Part shown: piece after piece, positions 54,601 to 62,437 of the stretch
Numbering within the stretch: position 1 is the stretch's first letter
Layout: every line of letters begins with the position of its first letter
From: Sipunculus nudus
Lineage: Eukaryota; Annelida; Sipuncula; Golfingiida; Sipunculidae
Reading direction: 5' to 3'
DNA length: 64,000 nt
NCBI GenBank assembly: GCA_026874595.1
Contig: CM049311.1
Coordinates: forward strand, 71,472,453-71,536,452
Made by a program: the position numbers and the translations under genes
The notes under the pieces: generated by a model
What the model saw: the letters and a program-made list of their open reading frames with translations, nothing else
Told to the model about the DNA's origin: nothing
Databases searched by the model: none

Positions 54601-57600
54601 ACACATTTTGGACCTAGTTTTTACTGTCACTTTTATAGTATAGATATTTGGTTATATTGATCTTCATTACTGACTGCAAAAATTCTGTTTTACAGTATCA
54701 GAACTATGAAATATTCATTAACCCATAATTTACCCTTAATAGAGTCAATCATCTAACTGAAATGATACATCTAAGCCACATAAAAATTTGCCTCTCTGCA
54801 TACATTGGTAAAATATTGTGTTTGTCATGAAATTCAAGAAAGCAGCACGGTAGAATAAAATGGAGCACAACATCAAACTGGCATATGGGTAGTCAACAAG
54901 CAAGTTTGGTGAAGTAAGGCATGGATTGAGTTGAAAGGGGAAACAGACTGTTGGTGAAATAGATGTTTTGCATATTAGCAGGGATGTTTGCGATGTGAAC
55001 ATATTGCAAGGGGTGCCAGCTGTCATTTGAACAAGAAAACAATCCAAGATGTATACAAATGCAAAATTTCAGGCCGAAACGTCAAACCAGTCCTGAGATA
55101 TTAGCATTGATGTCTGCCTTGTAAATGTGTTTATAGGTGGCACCACCTGCCAAATCAAAGAAAAATCTATCCAAGAGGTATACACATGCCAAATTTCAGG
55201 CAGATGCATCCAACCACTGCCAAGATATAGGTGATTTTTATCCTAGACAAACAAACAGATGGATATCATGCAAAAATAGTTGCAGGTGGCACCACCAGTT
55301 TTGTATATGATAAATAGCTATGTAAGAACTATATACAGGCAAAATTTCAGGCCAATATGTCAAACCAGTCCTGAGATATAAACATGGATGTCTGGAGCCT
55401 AAACATGATTGTAGGTGGCTCTACCTGTCATATAAATGAGAAATCTATCCAAGATGTATACACATGCAAAATTTCAGGATATAAGTCTAAATAATGTAAG
55501 CAATGTATTATTTTTACCATAGACAGACAAACAGATGGACACTATGCAAAAATAGTTGCAGATGGCGCAACCAGTTTTTTTGTATGATTTAAAACTATCA
55601 AAGAGCTACACTCATGCACAATTTCAGCCGAACTGGTCAAACAAGTCACAAGATAAGTGGGTTTATTTATGAATACAGATGCACCGATGGACATTCTGCA
55701 GAGAGAAAAGGTCAGAGGTCAACCCGAATGAGGGTGCAGCAGTTCACATTTGACCCAATCATAATTCTGAGTTTCATAAGATTCCGTAGAGGAGTTCTCC
55801 AGAAACCTATGCAGTGGTGAACGGCTGAAAATGTAGTTTCTGCATCCATATCCACAAAACACTGTTTTGGGGGATACAATAAAGTATCTGATAAAAGATG
55901 TGCTCACCAAGGCTGTTGACATACCTGTGGTGACTGTTCCATATTTCTGTTTTCATCATAACCAATACTTTGGTATATTTTCTCTCGTTCTTCTTCTGTC
56001 AGCTGACTCAGCCACCCAGGCTGTGATTTTGGCTTTGTAATAACAATCTCCTCATCTTCACTTTCACTGCTGGACCACATCCATGACCACCAACTCTTAC
56101 CCTGACGCCTGCGCTCTGCATGACCGGGAGCCTCCTTGGAAAACTAAATAGTAACAATTAATTATAAGGCAATCTCCACCCATTATTTTTCTGCTATAAA
56201 GTAGGATCACACTCATCTTGATCAATTTGATAGCATATTTCCCTTGATCCACTCAAAATACTTCTTCATACTCTTTCACGCTTACAATATATTAAATATA
56301 TATATTATTTATTAAATCAGGGCTAGCTATTTCAGCATTTTTTATTAGTGAATGACTGATCGAAGTAAAAATACTGATATTTGTAAAAAAAAAATTCAGT
56401 TAATTTTAAATAAATAATTGCAAGGTAACAAAATATGGCTTATTCATTTAGCAAATGACAGATCCAACTAGGGACCCATGGGTCTCGATGCTCAGCTAAA
56501 TTTGTCTAGAAGGATATGTTTATGAGCTTTTTCAAATCATGGGTCCTGTGATCAGTTTGAAGCCAACCTGTCAAACTGGACATATCATCCATAAACTAAT
56601 CTGTTAATGGGCTGGGGCTGTGACCTTGACCTTTGACCTTGTGACCCCAAATCAAAAGAAAACTTCCCCTTTGGCAGGTGCACCATATGTTGAAGACGGA
56701 AGGTTTGCAATGAAAAGCTTTGCTTATAATGCATCCACAATCTTTCTAAAGTACTGGTCCGTGACCTTGACCTTTGATCTCATGACCCAAGAATTGTCAG
56801 ATTTCTTACTTTAGTGGTGGGCCAAATATAAGTCAGGTATAAAACCAATATTTCAATACAAACTTGTGTTATCATCTGGAAACTAATATGTGGATAGATG
56901 GCCCCTGTAACCTTGACCTTTGACCCCTAAATCCATAAGTTTCTTTCACTTTTGGCAGGTGAGCAATATCTCAAAGATGGAAGGTTTGGGAGCAAGATGG
57001 GCCATAGCTAACTCAAAAAGGTATACAGATGACTAAGTTCAGCTTCCTGTAACTCAGCCAAAAATCACAGAACTGGAACCATTTGAACAAATTTGAGTGA
57101 GATTGTATCTGGGATTAATTCTGTGAAATATTGGATAATTTTGCTGGACGGTTTTAGGGCAGAAGATTTTTAAAGGTTTTTAAGCTTTTTCCCTATAAAT
57201 CTTAGTCAATACAGATAGCAAAAAAAATAAACAAATTCGGATAGAGTTTTTTTAGATGACTGATTTTTTGCATAAAGTTTGGTGATGCTAGATCCTGCTG
57301 TTTTTGAGATAGTATGGGTTAAGGTCCAGACAACCCACAGATGCACAACCGATGCTGCCGCACCATTGCATAAGGAGATATACAGGAAAATATTTGGGGT
57401 AAATATTAATAAAAACAGATAAGTCATTTTGATATTAGGCAGTCCTGAAGTGTGTTAATTGGTTTTTAATGGAAAACTGAAGTCGCAGTGACCCAGTTTT
57501 CAGTTAGGAAGGAGATTTTGGGGACATCTAACATTATGCCAAATTTTGGTTATGTAGGTCCAACGGTTGCACAATATGCAAGTCTAATTGATGGACACAT

Positions 57601-60600
57601 GGACAGTCAGCTGGAGAGACAGATGGACAATGGACCATAACTATAGCTCAGATGACTTATAGTCAGCTGAGCTAAAAACCATTTACATGTATGTGAAATT
57701 CAATACTATTATTATAATGCAAAAATCTATGCTTTCAAATGCTAGCAAAGAATAAGTTGATGAGAAACTTAACTATTATCCCTTTTAAGTAAAGCCAGAA
57801 ACATCCTCAAACCAGTACAAACATGATATTTTAGTATTATTAAAAATCAAGAAAAATTTCATAAGTCATCTTATTTATATATTTCTGGTCTTAACATCAT
57901 AGCCAATCTGCAATGCTACAATGAATCAACATAATGAAAAACTATGAAAATATGACAAAATGCTATAAATCAATATGTAACACAATGAATCTAATTTCTA
58001 TTGACCAAAAATAGGTATGCACCTCTAATTTGGCTTGCTCTCTGGCCATCAATATATTTGGAAGGTCAAGGTCATCTTCAAGGTCAATGAGCTGCTGGTC
58101 AAGGTTAGTGCTCTCTGGGTTGTGTAACCTTTGTTTATACAAGTCCTTGTATCTTCTATATTTTTGTCTGAAAAATGAAACCGGAGGCTTTTAAACACAG
58201 GAAATTTTGTAATAAAGACAAACAATACAAGCCATATGTTTGTGCACCTTGATAAAATTGCAGGCGTCAAGCATTCATTCATTAAAGTTGGATTTGATAT
58301 CCAAAGAATATCTGATTTTAACTTGCTTGATTTATTTCCAATATACTTTATTTATATTTATTTTTTTTTAATAAAACTATCCTGCCAGTTCTCTTTACTG
58401 AGGGTTGGGTATGTATGAATTTTTCACTCAGAATGGAACTATACTGGTGATATTTTAAAACTGATTACTGTAGTAATTTTTAAAGAACCATTACAACATG
58501 TCTGGGTATGAAAATTTCAGAATCTAAAGATTATATTTAGGCAATGCTGATGATTGGGATCATGATAAACATATCACTGAAAGTGAGCTGAGCTAAGCAG
58601 CTGGTTGGTCTATGCATCAGATCACCAGTAATTATCAAATGGATTTAGAAGAAGTGAACCTGTCACCTTAATGTGCAGCATGTTGTTAAATGAGGCACAT
58701 AATCATTTTACATAATACCCCATGGATGATGAAGTATGAACAAATAAAACCCACCTGTGAGCCTTTATTCTCTGCCAGGAGTATGGTCTTATGAATTCAT
58801 GCACCACAGCATTATAGGCATATTTCCACCAGCTTGCCGCATTGCCCAGGAGTGGAACCCAAGGGCTGTATTTCCTATACCTCTGATTCACTGTCATCAT
58901 TTTGAAGGAATCTGCCAAGCTCAACATGTTCAGGTACTGAAAACAACAAACACTAAAGATGCATCCCTTTGACACACTCATATAATGTTTTAAATAAGAT
59001 CAACAAGGGACCCATGGGTCACGGTGCTCAGCTGATATATATGATAAAAAAAAATGATTTAGAAATGAGCCCCACGCTTGTTATGTGTGGAAATAAATAT
59101 AAGCTGTATTATGAGTTGTGGGTGTTAAGCTTGTGTATGATTTTGATAGTATTTTGGAGACGGGAAAGAGGATTTATTTCATTTATTTTATTAACAAATG
59201 GAGTGCTATTGTCACACAGATTTTGACTTGGCCATATAACTTATAAGCAGAACATATAATATAAGAGTTTAACTATTTATTAAAAATAATTTCAAATTGT
59301 CCCAAATATAATTTTTATTAAAAATAATAAGAGAATCGTATGAATTTTTAAAATAAAATAAAACTGAAATGTTTATTAAAATAATATCATAGAATATACA
59401 GGGAAGAGATTGATTTCATTTATTTTATTGACAAATGGAGTGCCACTGTCATACAGATTTTGACTTGGCCATATAACTGATAAGCAGCACATATAAGATA
59501 AAGAGTTTAACTATTTATTAAAATTTAATAACAAATATTGTGCCAAATATAATTTTTATTAAAAATAATAAGAGAATCATGATTTTTTTAATAAAATATA
59601 ACTGAAATGATTATTAAAATAATATTATAGAATATTTTCATGAATGCATTCATGAATACATTTTGAAAGTATTTGCACTGGTATTCATATACTTTCATTT
59701 TTACCTGAATTCCCGTTCTCATGCAAGAAATTTTATAATGGAGTACACATTCATATTCGTATTCAAATACATTTGCAAAGTATTCACACCATGTCTGGTA
59801 TTTATTCAGTTTTCACCCAACAATGATGTTGAGAATCTAGAATATACAAAATTCACACATTTAAATAATGATCACAAGTTCCTGGTTTTATGGCTTTTAT
59901 TCATATTAAAAAAAATAAATGTAATATATTCATTTTGGACTAATTTCACATCAATGTACACACTAGACACAGCAGGAATCTAGATTAATATTATCAACTG
60001 CATCTTTGTCTATCATTAATTTCCTTCATATGATCCCTAATGATTAGTAATGAATAATATGATTTATTTTTTTATCATTAAAATTAAACCGAAAAATACC
60101 ATAGGTGACTGCATGGTGTTCTTTGGAATATGTGACATTCTATCAAACGATACAAGATTCTTATATCATCAGTAACTGCAAGTTAATTTCCTGTTATTAT
60201 CAACTAACAAATTCCTTTTCCATTTTCTTTAATTTGTTAATAAAAACCAATAAAAATTTATTAATTTATTGTTATGTTGTTAATTAAAACTACTAGATGA
60301 GTTGGGTTAGACACCTGGATCAACTGTGGCTGGCCATAAGCTGCCTGGCTGCCCCAGTGTATGCCTCGCGTCAAGCGTGCATAATTTGATGAAAGGTCAA
60401 CAAGGTCAACATACAGGTAACTCAAGAGGGGCTGGGGAGAGCTAAGGTCTCATAAAAACATTAATAAAAGCTACAATTTTTGGCCAATTTCTTTCAGCTT
60501 TCTAAACTAAAAAGCTGAAATCCTTATGTGCGCATGAAATGAAAATTATATCAACTGTGCTCACAGGAAACAAACGTGCCATGGTCAAAGTTTGGCAAAA

Positions 60601-62365
60601 TTTAAGGTACTAATTTTATATTTATACTAATAACTTATAAAATTTGAAAAATTCAGAACTAATTTTAGGTATTCAATTGAATCTTGATAAAATAATGTTA
60701 CATCCCTGACAAAAAATCTCTAGCTTCAGCAATCCTCTTGTTAAGGGAGTAAATATATTTCTCGATTTTTTACAAAGTGCATTATGTTTGGGCCCATAAC
60801 TTAAAACAATTACGCAATACTGACATCATTTTTGGCATGTGCAAACAGAATGTATAGAAAAATAAGAATATTATATATGATTAAAGTCAGATCAGTGTTT
60901 TTGATATTAGGCAGTCTTGAAGTGTAACAATGGGTTTTTAATGGAAAAATGAAGTTTTTCATTAATATCTCGAAGGTATTAAGTCCTAGTGACCAATTCT
61001 TGGCATGGTAGGGGATTTTGGAGACATCTAATTGTATGCTAAATTTTAGGAACTGAGAGCTGAAGCTGGGGAGCTGAGCTCTTGTAAACTGCATAACACT
61101 AGCTTGATGTAAACAATATGTTACATGGTGCTTGGAAACTTGAATAAAATCTACAGTTTTTGATCAACTGGTTTCAAATTTTTGGTGTTAACAGACAAAA
61201 ACTAACAAAAACCTGCTGTGAAAATTAAATCCACAGTACTTGCAGGAAAAAAACGTTCCATGGTAAAAGTTGGGCAAAATTTAAGGTACAAATTTTTTAT
61301 TTTTATTAATATTTAAAAAAATTTAAAGGATTTTGATCTAATTTTGGGTATACAATTTAATTTTAATTAATCAAAGTTATATTACTGGAAAAAAAGTCCA
61401 TAGCTTTAACATGGTTTGTGTTAAGTGATCAAATATCTTTCCTGATTTTTTACAAAATGCATTATGTTTGGGCCCATAACTTTTTTAAATTATATAATAC
61501 AGACATAATTTCTAGCATGTACATAGGAACTATATAGGGGAATATTTAAGGTAAATATGAGGAAAAACAGATGAGTAGTTTTGATATTAGGCAATCCTGA
61601 AGTGTGAAAATAGGTTTTTAATAAAAAATTGAGGTTTTTCCTTAATATCTCAAAGTAACGAAGTTGTAAAGACCTAGTTTTCGGCTTGGTAGGAGATCTT
61701 GGGGACATCTAACATTATGCCAAATTTTGGATTCCTAGGTCTTACGGTTTTAAAACGTGCCACATCTACGGACAGACGGACGGACGACGGACAAAGGACC
61801 ACGACTATAAAACCTAAAATAAAATTAAAAACAGCATATCTTTAAAGGCATATCTTTTATAGCAAATTACATTAACTAAGGTAACTGAAATTGGTTTTTT
61901 ACATTTTCTTCTTTGTTACTAAAATAAACATATCCTTTTCTTAAAACAGATAAGTTTCAGGGCCAGGTATACTTGTATGTATATATATATATATATATAT
62001 ATAACTCTGAAGAAAAACAACACTGTTAATTCACAACAGACTGTTTCACGGGATGCGACCCGATCATCAGGTGAATGTGGTTAGAATGAAGCTAACGTCG
62101 TGGTTTGAAAAGCCGAGACTTTACGAGATTACGAGATTATGCTTTGTGCGATTCGGGTCGGGAGGGGGGGGGGCATGTGAAAGACTGACACTGATCCTAT
62201 TGTTCTCGGGTGCACAATAGGATTGGTCGGGGTACACGTGCGATACTGGAACATAACAGGGCAGGGCAAAGAGGTTAAATAATGTAGTAAATAGTAAATA
62301 TAATACAAAGATATAACCAGGATGCTCAATGAGCATATTGAAATGATTCGGAGGGTAACACTACC

Positions 62366-62437
<72 letters not shown>

